Positions 46,406-56,772 are shown, counted from the first letter of the stretch. The stretch is DNA of 64,000 bases from Rhodoblastus acidophilus (GCF_025961575.1 NZ_JAOQNX010000014.1:54967-118966), one strand, 5' to 3'. The notes: generated by a model not told the origin, from the sequence alone. Translations and numbers: made by a program.

Positions 46406-47617
46406 TCAGTGGGTGCGGCCCATCGCTGAATCGAGGTTGTGGCCGACCTCCTCGAACCGGTCGCCCATTTCCTCGCGGGTGCGGCCGTCGACGACGGCGA
46501 GCGGCGCGGAAATGGCGAGGCCCGCCGCGGAGCCGACCGTCGCGGCGGCGCCGGTCGCGGTCTGCGCCAGCACGCCGCCGAGCCCAGCCTTTTCCTCAAA
46601 GCTCTGACCGCTGGCGAGACGCGCGCCAATGGAGCGCACCACTTCCGGGCTCGCGGCGAATTTGGTGTGGCCGAGGCTGTCGGGCGACTTGATGTCGGTG
46701 AGGTCGATCGGCGTGATCCGCTCCTTGCGGAAGAAGGAGGCGAAGGGCTCGACCTCGGGATCGACGGCGCCGATGCGCTGGCCGTCCCAGACCACGCGCG
46801 AGGCTTGCAGCGCCTTGTCGTCGCGGGACACGAACATGGTGAAGGGCGGCCGGGGTTCGCCGATCTGCGCGATCTGGCGGCGGAACACGTCGACATCCAC
46901 GTCCGGCGCGGCCAGCATCACCTGCTTGATCTTGGGCGCGATCTTCCGGTCGCGGATCGCCATCTGCCGCAGCGCTTCGAGCGTCACCCAATTGCCCATG
47001 GAATGGGCGAGGATGTTGATCTCGGTGACCGCGGGGTCGCGCTGAAGCCCCATCAACAGGGCTTCCAGGGCGTCGCGGGAATAATTCGCGCTTTCGCGGT
47101 CGTAGCCATAGCCGAGCAGGCTGCCGCGCGACGGCCAGGTGAACAGGACCGGCGTCTCCTGCAAACGGGCGTCGTGAACGAATTGGGCGAGGCGGAACAC
47201 GGCCTCGCTGAAGCGGGTGTTGTAGCCGTGGATGAACACCAGCACGCGGCCGTTATGGGCCTGAAGCAGGCGCTGGTTGAAGCGCTTGTGCGCCTCGTCG
47301 CGCGTCAGCATCTCGCTGCGCAGGGCGACGAACTGGCGGGAGGGATCGCCGCTGCGATCGTCTGGAACCTGCACCTCGCCGATGACGCGATTGGCGTCGG
47401 GCGGGATCGAGACGAGAATATCGGCGAAATTATACGCGACGTCGCGTTCGCCGCCGAACATGCGCTCGGGTTCGGGCGCAGGCTTGCGCGTGGTCGCGAC
47501 CAGCACGTTGACTTCGCTCGCGCCCGGGACCGTGCCGCTGACAGGCAACAATCCGCCATTGAGCCGGCCGGAGCAGCCGGCGAGCAGCAGACATGAAAGG
47601 AGAAGGGCGCGTATCAT
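46406..47617 (-). CDS. Alpha/beta-hydrolase lipoprotein (DUF900)
   Basis: A 403-residue lipoprotein: the lipobox LLLAGC places the acylated Cys at 15. The hydrolase fold has FIHGYN (oxyanion loop, 128-133) and nucleophile S206 in ILAHSMGNW. TWPSRGSLLGYGYDRESANYSRD is typical of DUF900. The last 60 residues are Ala/Gly-rich. It is probably an esterase-like enzyme on the periplasmic side of a membrane; the substrate is unknown. It diverges from the carbonic anhydrase gene across 122 bases. Confidence 0.85.
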   Translation of the reverse strand: MIRALLLSCLLLAGCSGRLNGGLLPVSGTVPGASEVNVLVATTRKPAPEPERMFGGERDVAYNFADILVSIPPDANRVIGEVQVPDDRSGDPSRQFVALRSEMLTRDEAHKRFNQRLLQAHNGRVLVFIHGYNTRFSEAVFRLAQFVHDARLQETPVLFTWPSRGSLLGYGYDRESANYSRDALEALLMGLQRDPAVTEINILAHSMGNWVTLEALRQMAIRDRKIAPKIKQVMLAAPDVDVDVFRRQIAQIGEPRPPFTMFVSRDDKALQASRVVWDGQRIGAVDPEVEPFASFFRKERITPIDLTDIKSPDSLGHTKFAASPEVVRSIGARLASGQSFEEKAGLGGVLAQTATGAAATVGSAAGLAISAPLAVVDGRTREEMGDRFEEVGHNLDSAMGRTH

Positions 47618-47739
47618 AGGCCAGCCATAACATGGGCGCAGCCGTGGCCCAAGCCTGGCTTTGCCTTTAACCTAGCTTTGCCGTTCCACGGCGCGCCGGA
47701 GCGTGCTAGCCTCCTTGAAAAATACAATCAGGAGGACCC

Positions 47740-48489
47740 ATGCTCAACCGCCGATCCATGCTCGCCGGATTATTGGCCTGCCCCGTTTGCGCCGGCCTCG
47801 CTCGCGCCGAGGGCGCTGCGCCGCACTGGACTTATGAGGGCCATGGAGGCGCCGACGAATGGGGCGCCCTCGATTCCCGCTTCAAGGCCTGCGCCGTGGG
47901 CGCGGAGCAGTCGCCCATCGACTTGAAGAAGGCGACCAAGGCGGACGTCGGCGCGCTGAAAATCGACTGGAAGCCGGAGGCCAACAAAGTGGTCAACAAC
48001 GGCCACACCATTCAGTGCAATGTGGCCAACGCCTCTACCGCAACGCTCGACGGCGAAACGTACACGCTCAAGCAATATCACTTTCACACGCCGAGCGAAC
48101 ACGCGCTGGACGGCGCCCGCACCGACATGGAGGTCCATTTTGTTCACGCCAATGCGGCGGGCAAGCTGGCGGTCGTCGGCGTGCTGATGAAGGCGGGCGC
48201 GAAACACGACGGTTTCGCCGCGATCATGGCGGCGGCGCCGGCGACGGAAGGCGAAGCGACGCTCGCCAAGGCGGTAGATCCCAAAACCTTCCTGCCCAAG
48301 AGCAAGGCGCGCTTCCGCTATGAGGGATCGCTGACCACTCCGCCCTGTTCGGAAATCGTCGACTGGAACGTTTTCGAGCAGCCGATCCAGGTGGCGGAGA
48401 GCGACATCAATACTTTCGTAAAACTGTTTCCGATGAACGCCCGGCCTTTGCAGACGATCGGCCGGCGGTTCTTGCTGAAGGGAAGCTAA
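47740..48489 (+). CDS. Alpha-class carbonic anhydrase, probably Tat-exported
   Basis: A 249-residue periplasmic enzyme for CO2 + H2O to bicarbonate. Zn ligands are H114 and H116 in QYHFHTPSEH and H133 in EVHFVH. SLTTPPCSE and EQSPIDL are family signatures. C51 and C203 are placed for the usual disulfide. The N terminus MLNRRSMLAGLLA has twin arginines, which suggests Tat export, with cleavage after ARA. AGGAGG stands six bases before the ATG. Its stop overlaps the convergent YihY gene stop by four bases. Confidence 0.95.
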   Translation: MLNRRSMLAGLLACPVCAGLARAEGAAPHWTYEGHGGADEWGALDSRFKACAVGAEQSPIDLKKATKADVGALKIDWKPEANKVVNNGHTIQCNVANASTATLDGETYTLKQYHFHTPSEHALDGARTDMEVHFVHANAAGKLAVVGVLMKAGAKHDGFAAIMAAAPATEGEATLAKAVDPKTFLPKSKARFRYEGSLTTPPCSEIVDWNVFEQPIQVAESDINTFVKLFPMNARPLQTIGRRFLLKGS

Positions 48490-49556
48490 GCGACCTTATC
48501 CGCCATCGTCGCCCCGCGTGCGCCCAGCGGCTTGTTCGCCTCGGTGGTGTCGCGCGCGGTCTGATGTTCGGCCTCGGCGTCCACCTCGGCGCCGAGCAGA
48601 ACCGCCGTCGCCGAAAGCCACAACCAGGTCATGAAGCCGATCACGGCGCCCAGCGAGCCGTAGGTTTCGTTGAACTTGCCGAAATTGGCCGCATACCAGG
48701 AGAACAGCAGCGACGCCAGCAGCCAGAGCAGCGCGGCGAAGGCGCCGCCCCAGCTCACCCAGCGCCAGCGCGGTTTTTCGCGGCTGGGGCCATAGCGGTA
48801 GATCACCGCCAGCGCCAAGGTCAAAATCACCAGCAGCGCCGGCCAACGGCCGAAGCGCAGCAGCGCCGCCGCCTCGCCCGAAAGCCCGAGCGTCTCGAAC
48901 AGCACGGGGACCACGACCACGGCGGCGGCGGCGAGCAGCGCAAAAACAATTCCCGCGATGGTGAAGGCGAGCGATTCCGCATTGAGTTGGATGAAGCTGC
49001 GCTTTTCCGTTTCGCCATTGATGACGTTGAGCGTGTCGAACAGGCTTTTCATCGCCGAATTGGCGCTCCACAGCGAGATCACCAGGCTCACAATAAAAGT
49101 GACGCTCAGCGTCTGCGTCCCGCGCGAGGCGATGCGCGCCATTTGTTCGCGCGCCACCTCGACGGCGCCGCTCGGGGCGAAGCCGGCGAGCGTGTCGACA
49201 TGAGTCATGATGGTCCGCGGATCGAAGAACAGGCCGTAAATCGCCACCAGCGCCGCCAAAGCCGGGAAGACGGCGAGCAGCGTGTAAAACGTCATCCCCG
49301 CCGCCAGCGCCAGGATCCGGTGCTCGGTGAAATTGGTGTAGACGCGGGCAAAAATATCCTTCCAGCCCCGCGGGGAAATTTCGGTCGGCGCATCCGCCGA
49401 CCGCCCGCGCGAGTCCCCGCCCGCGTCCCCGACCGCGTCGTCATCGTGGAGCGCGCCGCGCGCCGGCGGGCGAGAGCCAAAACCGGCGGCCATCAGGCCG
49501 ACGGTCGCGGCGATCGCCCAGAGCGGCGGCCCGGCGGCGGCGGCGCGCTCCGTCAT
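48486..49556 (-). CDS. YihY/BrkB-family inner-membrane protein
   Basis: A 356-residue polytopic protein. After a charged, Asp/Gly-rich N terminus of about 65 residues come the family phrases RILALAAGMTFYTLLAVFPA, FIVSLVISLWSANSAMKSLFDTLN and GFMTWLWLSATAVLLGAEV. Five or six membrane helices are visible. The function of the family is unsettled; older RNase BN annotation is wrong. It is last in a four-gene operon and follows the DUF3618 stop directly (TGA then ATG with no gap), which implies coupled translation. Confidence 0.9.
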   Translation of the reverse strand: MTERAAAAGPPLWAIAATVGLMAAGFGSRPPARGALHDDDAVGDAGGDSRGRSADAPTEISPRGWKDIFARVYTNFTEHRILALAAGMTFYTLLAVFPALAALVAIYGLFFDPRTIMTHVDTLAGFAPSGAVEVAREQMARIASRGTQTLSVTFIVSLVISLWSANSAMKSLFDTLNVINGETEKRSFIQLNAESLAFTIAGIVFALLAAAAVVVVPVLFETLGLSGEAAALLRFGRWPALLVILTLALAVIYRYGPSREKPRWRWVSWGGAFAALLWLLASLLFSWYAANFGKFNETYGSLGAVIGFMTWLWLSATAVLLGAEVDAEAEHQTARDTTEANKPLGARGATMADKVA

Positions 49557-50510
49557 TCAGGCGCCGCGCGCGGTTTGCTGCAGGGGCGCGGAGCCGAGCT
49601 CGTCCACGGCCTTGGCCGTGTCCTCGCCCGATTCTTTGGTCTGCCCCGAGGGCTTGCGCTTTTCGCCCGCCGATTCGGCCTTGGCCGCCGCGCCCTCGAA
49701 CGCGCCCTCGAACGCCCCTTGGGCCGCGCCTTGCGCCGCCTCCTTGGCGGCTTCGAGCCCTTGCTCGGCGCTCTCGCGCAGTTTCGCGGCGGTGTCGGCG
49801 AGGGCGCGCTCCTCCGCCTCGCTCTGCGGGGCCAGGGCGCCGACCGCGGCGCCGATGGCCAGACCGAGCCCCGCCAGCACCAGCGGCTGCTCGCGGCAGA
49901 AGCTGGCGAAGGCCGCGCCGGTGTGCATGGCGCGCTGGCGCGTCGCGCTGACCGAGGTCGCGACCCCATGCGCCGCCGTGCGCGCGCCATGCGACAGCGA
50001 ATGCGCGCCGCTGGACGCCGCCGAGCGCACACTGTTCACGGCCGCGCCCGCCGTCTCCTTCACCGCATGTCCGGTTTCGGCCGCCCTGCGCCGCGCCCGC
50101 TCGGCCGCGTCGCTGGCCCTCTGCCGCACGCTTTCGGCCGCGTCGGAGGCCGCGCCGCTCCAGGCGCGCGCCGTCTCCGCCGTCGAGTCGCGCATGGCTT
50201 CGACCGAGCCTTCGGCGCCTTCCATCCATTCGCCGGACATGTCCGCGACCCCTCCGTTGCGGCGCGTGTTGCCGCCGCCGAACATCAGCCAGGCGACGCC
50301 CGCGCCGATCAGCGCCAGAGGCGCCGGGTTATCGACCGCCTGCTTCTTGAGATTGGTCAGCAGGGTCGCGGCGTCGCCGCCGCCGACCCGCTCCAGCAGT
50401 TGGTCGACCACCTGCCCGGGCGTCATCGCCGTGCGCAATTCCCCGATCGTGTCGGCGAGCTGACTGCGCGTCAGCTCGGCTTCGCGTTCAAGCTGCTCGC
50501 TGTATGTCAC
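49557..50510 (-). CDS. DUF3618 membrane-associated protein
   Basis: A 317-residue protein. The N terminus (EREAELTRSQLADTIGELRTAMTPGQVVDQLL) is the DUF3618 signature. A hydrophobic helix lies at about 65-80 (PLALIGAGVAWLMFGG) and another at 210-230 (QPLVLAGLGLAIGAAVGALAP). Between and after them are long Ala/Ser/Arg helical repeats (AAESVRQRASDAAERARRRAAE), likely coiled coil. Its gene overlaps the holin-like gene upstream by 23 bases. In Rhizobiales this trio is regularly found together and is usually linked to general stress; that role is inferred. Confidence 0.88.
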   Translation of the reverse strand: MTYSEQLEREAELTRSQLADTIGELRTAMTPGQVVDQLLERVGGGDAATLLTNLKKQAVDNPAPLALIGAGVAWLMFGGGNTRRNGGVADMSGEWMEGAEGSVEAMRDSTAETARAWSGAASDAAESVRQRASDAAERARRRAAETGHAVKETAGAAVNSVRSAASSGAHSLSHGARTAAHGVATSVSATRQRAMHTGAAFASFCREQPLVLAGLGLAIGAAVGALAPQSEAEERALADTAAKLRESAEQGLEAAKEAAQGAAQGAFEGAFEGAAAKAESAGEKRKPSGQTKESGEDTAKAVDELGSAPLQQTARGA

Positions 50511-50910
50511 GTTCGCCCCCCACCTGTTGCTTGACCACCGTCGCGTCGCGCCGCAATTGCCTCACGGTGCGATCCGGCATGAGTTCTTCCGCCCGCAGGC
50601 GCCCGGCCCCCGACATGACCAGGATCAGGCCGACGATCAGCGTGACGCCGCCGACGATCAGCGCCGACCAATAGGAGGCGAGCTGATAGTTTTCGATCAA
50701 CGCCGCCGTGGCCGCCTGGAGCAGGATGACCAGCGCGGGAATCAACAGGACAGCGCCGCCGACCAGCAGGCCGATGCCGCGGCCGACCCGGCCGACGTTT
50801 TCGGAGAGTTCGGCGCGCATCAACTGCGTTTCCTTGCCGAACAAAGAGGTCGCCTGGTTGAAGAGATCGCCGATGATGTCGGCGACAGGACGTTGGGTCT
50901 GGTAAGACAT
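50488..50910 (-). CDS. Holin-like membrane protein (Phage_holin_3_6 / DUF1469 type)
   Basis: A 140-residue protein with an amphipathic N terminus (RPVADIIGDLFNQATSLFGKETQLMRAELSEN) and two membrane helices (GLLVGGAVLLIPALVILLQAA and ALIVGGVTLIVGLILVM). The family is called holin-like by similarity only; no phage genes are nearby, so a role in envelope stress is likelier than lysis. GGAGG five bases before ATG 50910 decides the start. It is second gene of the four-gene operon. Confidence 0.88.
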   Translation of the reverse strand: MSYQTQRPVADIIGDLFNQATSLFGKETQLMRAELSENVGRVGRGIGLLVGGAVLLIPALVILLQAATAALIENYQLASYWSALIVGGVTLIVGLILVMSGAGRLRAEELMPDRTVRQLRRDATVVKQQVGGERDIQRAA

Positions 50911-50921
50911 GTGACCTCCTC

Positions 50922-51347
50922 TCACCGCATCGGCGCGCCGGGAAACGCGTCGGCATGCGGCGCGCCGCCGACATGCGTCTCGGTGCGGGGTGTGGCGCGC
51001 GCGGCGCTTTTCACCAGACGGGACAGCGCGAAGCCGGCCGCCATTGCGCCGCCGAACAGCATCAGCGGGTCGCGGCGTCCGAAATTGTTGATGTCGCCCA
51101 CGAGCCCGCGCATGTTGTGGTCGCGCAGGGCGCCTGCGCCCTTCTCGATCCGCTCGGCCGCCGCATGGGCGAATTCGGCGGCGAGCGGCATTTGCGCGTT
51201 CAGTTCGTCGGCCGCGCCATGTACGGCGCGCGCCATATCGTCGAGCCGGCTGGCGCCGGCTTTTTTTTGCTTGTCCGCAAACTCTTCAGCGCGATTGAAT
51301 GTTGTGTCCGGATCCATCGAGGCCGCCCATCGGTTCGGAATCGCCAT
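50922..51347 (-). CDS. Hypothetical protein, first gene of the DUF3618 operon
   Basis: A 141-residue, Ala-rich, mainly helical protein (DDMARAVHGAADELNAQMPLAAEFAHAAAERIEKG) with one hydrophobic stretch (RRDPLMLFGGAMAAGFALSRLVKSA), the latter in the style of other small membrane-tethered proteins beside DUF3618 genes. The start may be ATG 51347 or ATG 51317; neither has a strong ribosome site. Its stop lies 11 bases before the holin-like start. No confident family. Confidence 0.7.
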   Translation of the reverse strand: MAIPNRWAASMDPDTTFNRAEEFADKQKKAGASRLDDMARAVHGAADELNAQMPLAAEFAHAAAERIEKGAGALRDHNMRGLVGDINNFGRRDPLMLFGGAMAAGFALSRLVKSAARATPRTETHVGGAPHADAFPGAPMR

Positions 51348-51419
51348 GCCTGATGCAACAGCGAACGAAAGGGCGCGTTCCCCCGGGGCGCGAAAAAAAT
51401 CCGAAAAAAAGCTCTGGCT

Positions 51420-52265
51420 TTACAATCCCTTGGCGAGGCGATCGAAGGCGATGAGCCGCTCCAGAAGCGCAGGCATTTCGCTTAACGGAACCATGTTCGG
51501 GCCATCCGAAAACGCTTCGTCCGGGCGGTCGTGGGTCTCGATGAACAGGCCGGCGACGCCGACCGCGACCGCGGCGCGGGCCAGCACCGGAACGAACTCG
51601 CGCTGGCCGCCGGACGACGTCCCCTGCCCGCCCGGCTGCTGGACGCTATGGGTGGCGTCAAAGATCACGGGCGCGCCGATTTGCTGGGCCATGATCGGCA
51701 GGCCGCGAAAATCGGTCACAAGGGTGTTGTAGCCGAAGCTCGCGCCGCGCTCCGTGACCAGCACATTGGAATTGCCGGCCTCGGTGATTTTCGCCGCGAC
51801 ATTCTTCATGTCCCAGGGGGCCAAGAACTGGCCTTTTTTCACGTTCACCGGCTTGCCCGTGGCGGCGGCGGCGAGCAGCAGATCGGTCTGACGGCAGAGG
51901 AAGGCCGGGATTTGCAGGAGGTCGACCACTTCGGCGACGGGGGCGCATTGCTCCTTTTCATGGATGTCGGTGACGACGGGCAGGCCGAAGGTCGCCTTCA
52001 CCTCGGCAAAAACTTTTAGAGCCTCGTCGAGGCCGATGCCGCGCCGGCCCTTGGCCGAGGTGCGGTTGGCCTTGTCGAACGAGGATTTGAAGACCAGGCC
52101 GATGTTCAGCCGTTCCGCGATTTTTTGCAGGCTTTCGGCCATGAACAGCGCGTGGTCGCGGCTTTCCATGGCGCAGGGGCCGGCGATCAGGGCGAGCGGC
52201 AGATCATTGCCGAATTTGGCGGCGCGCGGGCCGGCGCCGATGGTGACGTGAGGGGCGGCGGACAT
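51420..52265 (-). CDS. kdsA: 3-deoxy-8-phosphooctulonate (KDO-8-P) synthase
   Basis: A 281-residue cytoplasmic enzyme joining arabinose-5-phosphate and phosphoenolpyruvate in the lipopolysaccharide core pathway. Signatures are [40 protein letters not shown] and [15 protein letters not shown]. The residue after LIAGP is Cys (C31 in AGPCAMES). Metal-dependent KdsA enzymes have Cys here, non-metal ones Asn, so this should be the metal-dependent class. GGAG lies before the ATG. Confidence 0.97.
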   Translation of the reverse strand: MSAAPHVTIGAGPRAAKFGNDLPLALIAGPCAMESRDHALFMAESLQKIAERLNIGLVFKSSFDKANRTSAKGRRGIGLDEALKVFAEVKATFGLPVVTDIHEKEQCAPVAEVVDLLQIPAFLCRQTDLLLAAAATGKPVNVKKGQFLAPWDMKNVAAKITEAGNSNVLVTERGASFGYNTLVTDFRGLPIMAQQIGAPVIFDATHSVQQPGGQGTSSGGQREFVPVLARAAVAVGVAGLFIETHDRPDEAFSDGPNMVPLSEMPALLERLIAFDRLAKGL

Positions 52266-52274
52266 TGTTCGCTC

Positions 52275-52838
52275 CTAAAGCGCCTCGAAGGCGAGGATGA
52301 GGCCGGCGGGGCGCTCGGCGAGCACGAGCCGGTCGGATTTTTCCTCGAAGGCTAAATTCGCGGCGTTGAAGAAGGCGCGCGTCGCCTTGAGCGAGGAGAT
52401 AGTGAACACCAGCGCCTGGTCGCCCGCGCCATAGCGCTGCGCGAAGGCGGCGGAGGTCAGCGCCTCCAGCCGGGCGTTGGCGAGTTTCAGCTCAACGCCG
52501 GCGGAGGTGGCGCGCATTTCGCGCTGGTTGGCGGCGCGCCCCAGGGTTTCGGCGTGATCGGCGGGGTTTTCCATGGTTTTTGCGACGGCCGCCAGGGCGC
52601 GCGCGCCATTGGGATGCGGCGCCGGCGCGCCCGCGTCCGGGTTGGGCAGCTCGGTCATGGTCAGGCTGATCGGGCCAAAGGCGGGGGTCGGCTCGGCGGC
52701 GTCGCGCAGGACGATACTGGTCGAGCCCAGCGCGATCACGCCGCCGGGCAGCAGCGCGAAGCCGAGGCGCGCCCATTGCTGGCGCGCGTCTGCGGCGCTT
52801 TCCGGGACGATGGTGACGCTGTTGAGATGGTGAGGCAT
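52275..52838 (-). CDS. VOC/glyoxalase-like domain protein
   Basis: A 187-residue protein with beta-alpha-beta-beta-beta-like spacing: MPHHLNSVTIVPESAADARQQWARLGFALLPGG at the start and LKATRAFFNAANLAFEEKSDRLVLAE at the end, as in a pair of vicinal-oxygen-chelate modules. Metal ligands are not clearly conserved, so the activity is uncertain. It stops nine bases before the kdsA start and is likely cotranscribed with it. ATG 52838 is taken because upstream in-frame codons are not protein-like. Confidence 0.7.
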   Translation of the reverse strand: MPHHLNSVTIVPESAADARQQWARLGFALLPGGVIALGSTSIVLRDAAEPTPAFGPISLTMTELPNPDAGAPAPHPNGARALAAVAKTMENPADHAETLGRAANQREMRATSAGVELKLANARLEALTSAAFAQRYGAGDQALVFTISSLKATRAFFNAANLAFEEKSDRLVLAERPAGLILAFEAL

Positions 52839-52989
52839 GCGAGGTCGAATTTGATTTGCGGGCGGAGCTTTATGGGGCAAGCCCGGGTTGGCGTCCAGAC
52901 CGGCGCGATGGCGCGCGGCTTTCCTTTGGATTGCCGGATGAACATGCTAGAAAAGCCGGGACCCCTGTTTTTCCGTTTTGGAGGCGCAT

Positions 52990-53640
52990 ATGCGCATGTC
53001 CGTCGTTCCACCCCATAGCCTTTTGTTCTCCGCCTTCGTCGCCCTCGCGGTCCTCGTTCCGGCTCTGGCGCATGCGCGCCCCACCGAGCAGGAAATGTTG
53101 GAGCAGGTCGGAACCGGCGGCGGCAAGATCGTCGTCAACATCGATAAATCCACGCAGAAAATGACGGTGACCGTTGAAGGCGGCCCCACCTATACTTGGC
53201 CGGTTTCGACGGGCATGCGCGGCTATTCGACGCCGTCGGGGAATTATACCGCCACGTCGATGAACGAGATCTGGTACAGCAAGGAATTCGACAACGCCCC
53301 CATGCCCCATGCCGTGTTCTTCATGCGAGACGGCCACGCCATTCACGCCACCTATGAGGTCAAGCATTTGGGCAAGCCCGCCTCGCATGGCTGCGTGCGG
53401 CTGTCGCCCCAGAACGCCACCACGCTGTTCGAGCTGGTGAAGAAGAGCGGGCTGAACAATACGCAGGTGATCGTCAGCGGAACCAGCCCCGGCGGGGATT
53501 ATCTGGCCGGGCGCAAGCAGGAGCCGCAGGTGATCCAACCTGCGCGCGAGGCTTCGCGGCAGCCTGTTCGGCAGGTTGTGAGACAGCCTGCGCCGCAGGT
53601 TCAGGAACCGTTTTTCCCGCGGATTTTTGGGTTCCAGTAA
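52990..53640 (+). CDS. L,D-transpeptidase (YkuD family), exported
   Basis: A 216-residue periplasmic enzyme that makes 3-3 cross-links in peptidoglycan or links proteins to it. A signal peptide (LLFSAFVALAVLVPALAHA) is followed by the YkuD domain with HAIHAT (H119) and the catalytic SHGCVRLS (H133, C135, R137). The C-terminal 50 residues are Gln/Pro/Arg-rich (ASRQPVRQVVRQPAPQVQE) and disordered. ATG 52990 has GGAGG five bases upstream; TTG 52978 and ATG 52996 are weaker. Single gene. Confidence 0.93.
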   Translation: MRMSVVPPHSLLFSAFVALAVLVPALAHARPTEQEMLEQVGTGGGKIVVNIDKSTQKMTVTVEGGPTYTWPVSTGMRGYSTPSGNYTATSMNEIWYSKEFDNAPMPHAVFFMRDGHAIHATYEVKHLGKPASHGCVRLSPQNATTLFELVKKSGLNNTQVIVSGTSPGGDYLAGRKQEPQVIQPAREASRQPVRQVVRQPAPQVQEPFFPRIFGFQ

Positions 53641-53673
53641 GCGCGCAGTCCCGGCGGGCGTGAGCGAGAGGGA

Positions 53674-54075
53674 TCAATCGTTCACGTCGGTCGCGGCGAA
53701 ATCATTGCCGACGTAAAGCAGTCTGGCCTTGAAGTGGCGCGCGGCGGCGTAGGACAGGCAATCGCCGAAGTTGAGCCCGTATCGGCCGGCGCCAAATCTT
53801 TGTCGCGCAAGCGCCGCGAGGGCGATCATTTCAGGCGAAATGCCGGCGACCTCGACGCCGAGCGCCGCGACGAGGCGTTCGACCAGACTATGCGTCTCGG
53901 TCGGAGCAAGCTCCCGGACGCGGGACAGAGCCAGGGCGGCTTCAAAAACATTGATGCAGGTTGTGACGGGATTGTTTGCGGAAGCGATGGCTTCGGCCAG
54001 CTTTTCCCAACCCGGCTCCTCCAGGGCGATGGCGACGAGCGCGCTGGTCTCGACCAGCAGCCTCACTCGCCCCAT
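53674..54075 (-). CDS. PIN-domain toxin, VapC-like
   Basis: A 133-residue putative RNase toxin. The PIN fold is seen in LVETSALVAIALEEPG at the start, FEAALALS, LNFGDCLSYAAARH and the end strand LLYVGNDFAATDV. The first acidic ligand of VapC proteins is usually Asp (LVDTSA); here it is Glu (E9). The others (E in NVFEAAL, D in NFGDC, D in GNDFAATD) are in place. Translation may start at ATG 54075 or at GTG 54066, which overlaps the antitoxin stop as GTGA. It is coupled to the antitoxin gene. Confidence 0.85.
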   Translation of the reverse strand: MGRVRLLVETSALVAIALEEPGWEKLAEAIASANNPVTTCINVFEAALALSRVRELAPTETHSLVERLVAALGVEVAGISPEMIALAALARQRFGAGRYGLNFGDCLSYAAARHFKARLLYVGNDFAATDVND

Positions 54076-54299
54076 TCCCGATCGAAAAACGCCTTGTCGG
54101 CCTTCTCGCCGGTTTTTCGCGCCGCGCGCAGGCGTTCGTGAATTTTTTCGAGCCGTTCGGACACCGGTGTTGAGGCCTGATCGCGCGCCAAAGCCTCCTC
54201 GCAGGCGACCTTGACGGCCTCGGTCAGGGTCAGCTGGCGGGCTTGCGCCAGCTTGCGCACCGCTTCCGTGGCGGCGAAATCCCTGATGTGCAGCGGCAT
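54063..54299 (-). CDS. VapB-type antitoxin
   Basis: A 78-residue protein: MPLHIRDFAATEAVRKLAQARQ then LTEAVKVACEEALAR, the ribbon-helix-helix layout of the Rv0623-like VapB antitoxins, followed by a charged tail (AARKTGEKADKAFFDREWGE) that would wrap the toxin. GAGGGAG before ATG 54299 decides the start over the ORF opening at 54350. The toxin gene overlaps its end. Confidence 0.85.
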   Translation of the reverse strand: MPLHIRDFAATEAVRKLAQARQLTLTEAVKVACEEALARDQASTPVSERLEKIHERLRAARKTGEKADKAFFDREWGE

Positions 54300-54310
54300 G
54301 GCGCTCCCTC

Positions 54311-54341
54311 GTCTACACAGAGAGATAGCATTGTCTACACA
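54311..54341 (-). promoter_or_regulatory. Probable VapBC operator: two direct repeats
   Basis: GTCTACACA occurs at 54311-54319 and again at 54333-54341, 22 bases apart start to start (about two turns of the helix), directly before the antitoxin ribosome site. VapB-VapC complexes usually bind repeated sites in their own promoter. Confidence 0.55.
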
Positions 54342-54367
54342 CAGCTTCAAGGAACAGGCGTGCAGCC

Positions 54368-56005
<1,638 letters not shown>

Positions 56006-56106
56006 TCAAGGTTTTGCGCACGCGGAGGACCTGCGTCCCTCGCTTGCCGGTTCGTCTTCAATGGGAAAATCCGCCGCGCCAGAAGTCGCAGCGAAGCCTA
56101 GCCGGA

Positions 56107-56131
56107 GCGCGGGAGAAAGAGGCTCCCGCGC
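56107..56131. terminator. Hairpin after secG
   Basis: A perfect 9-bp stem (GCGCGGGAG / CTCCCGCGC) begins 14 bases past the secG stop and before pyrG. No U-run; it may only partly terminate. Confidence 0.45.
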
Positions 56132-56144
56132 GAAACGAAAGGCG

Positions 56145-56528
56145 TTACTGCGAGCGCGGCGGCGCTTGCGGCTCCGGCGCGGCCGGGGTGGGCGCGGCGG
56201 GCTGTTCCAGCTTCTTCAACTGATCCATCAGCTTTCCGCCCTCGCCCTTGGTCTCGCCGGCCGGGGCCGTCGAAGCCGGCTGCTCGAACACCGAGGTGTT
56301 GGTGCGCGTGTAGCTGGCGAGGATCGTCAGACCCAGGCTGGTGGCGAAGAACAGGAAGGCGAGGATGGCGGTGGCGCGGGTGAGCGCGCTCGCCTGGCCG
56401 CGCCCGGTGAAGAACGAGCCCGAACCGCCGCCGATGCCGAGCGCGCCGCCTTCGGAGCGCTGCAGCAGAATCGTGACGATCAGGGCCACGACGATCAGCA
56501 TGTGAACAACGATCAAAACCGTCTGCAT
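56145..56528 (-). CDS. secG: Preprotein translocase subunit SecG
   Basis: A 127-residue protein with the two SecG membrane helices (TVLIVVHMLIVVALIVTILLQ and ATAILAFLFFATSLGLTIL) and the conserved loop QRSEGGALGIGGGSGSFFTGRG between them. A Pro/Ala-rich cytoplasmic tail of about 45 residues is usual in alphaproteobacteria. It belongs to the housekeeping SecYEG channel. ATG 56528 begins MQTVLIVV, with GGAAAG upstream. Confidence 0.95.
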   Translation of the reverse strand: MQTVLIVVHMLIVVALIVTILLQRSEGGALGIGGGSGSFFTGRGQASALTRATAILAFLFFATSLGLTILASYTRTNTSVFEQPASTAPAGETKGEGGKLMDQLKKLEQPAAPTPAAPEPQAPPRSQ

Positions 56529-56710
56529 GGCGCTTTCCAACAAGGCAAGCCGCCGGAGACTCTGGCCGGCGGCGGAATTTGTGGCGTCTTTAGACCAATT
56601 CGAGCCGCAAAGGAAGGGGTTGAGCCGTTCGGTTCATGGGGAAAGCCTTGTCCGAGGGCGATCGGGCTGTGAGGCGGATGATGGGGGATGAACGCCCCGC
56701 TCCAACGCAC

Positions 56711-56762
56711 GAACCCCTCATCCGGCGCTGACGCGCCACCTTCTCCCGCAAGGGGAGAAGGA
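56711..56762. repeat. Intergenic palindromic repeat between tpiA and secG
   Basis: CCTTCTCCC (56739-56747) and GGGAGAAGG (56753-56761) form a hairpin, preceded by CTCATCCGGCGCTGACGCGCC. This sequence type recurs in many alphaproteobacterial intergenic regions. It stands ten bases past the tpiA stop and can act as its terminator. Confidence 0.65.
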
Positions 56763-56772
56763 AGGGAGCCCT

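Noticed and set aside
48486..49556. Annotation as ribonuclease BN
   Set aside because: The YihY family was once so named in error; the sequence is a polytopic membrane protein with no RNase motif.
50488..50910. Prophage remnant suggested by a holin-like protein
   Set aside because: No other phage gene is nearby, and this family is regularly found in a DUF3618/YihY operon of non-phage origin.
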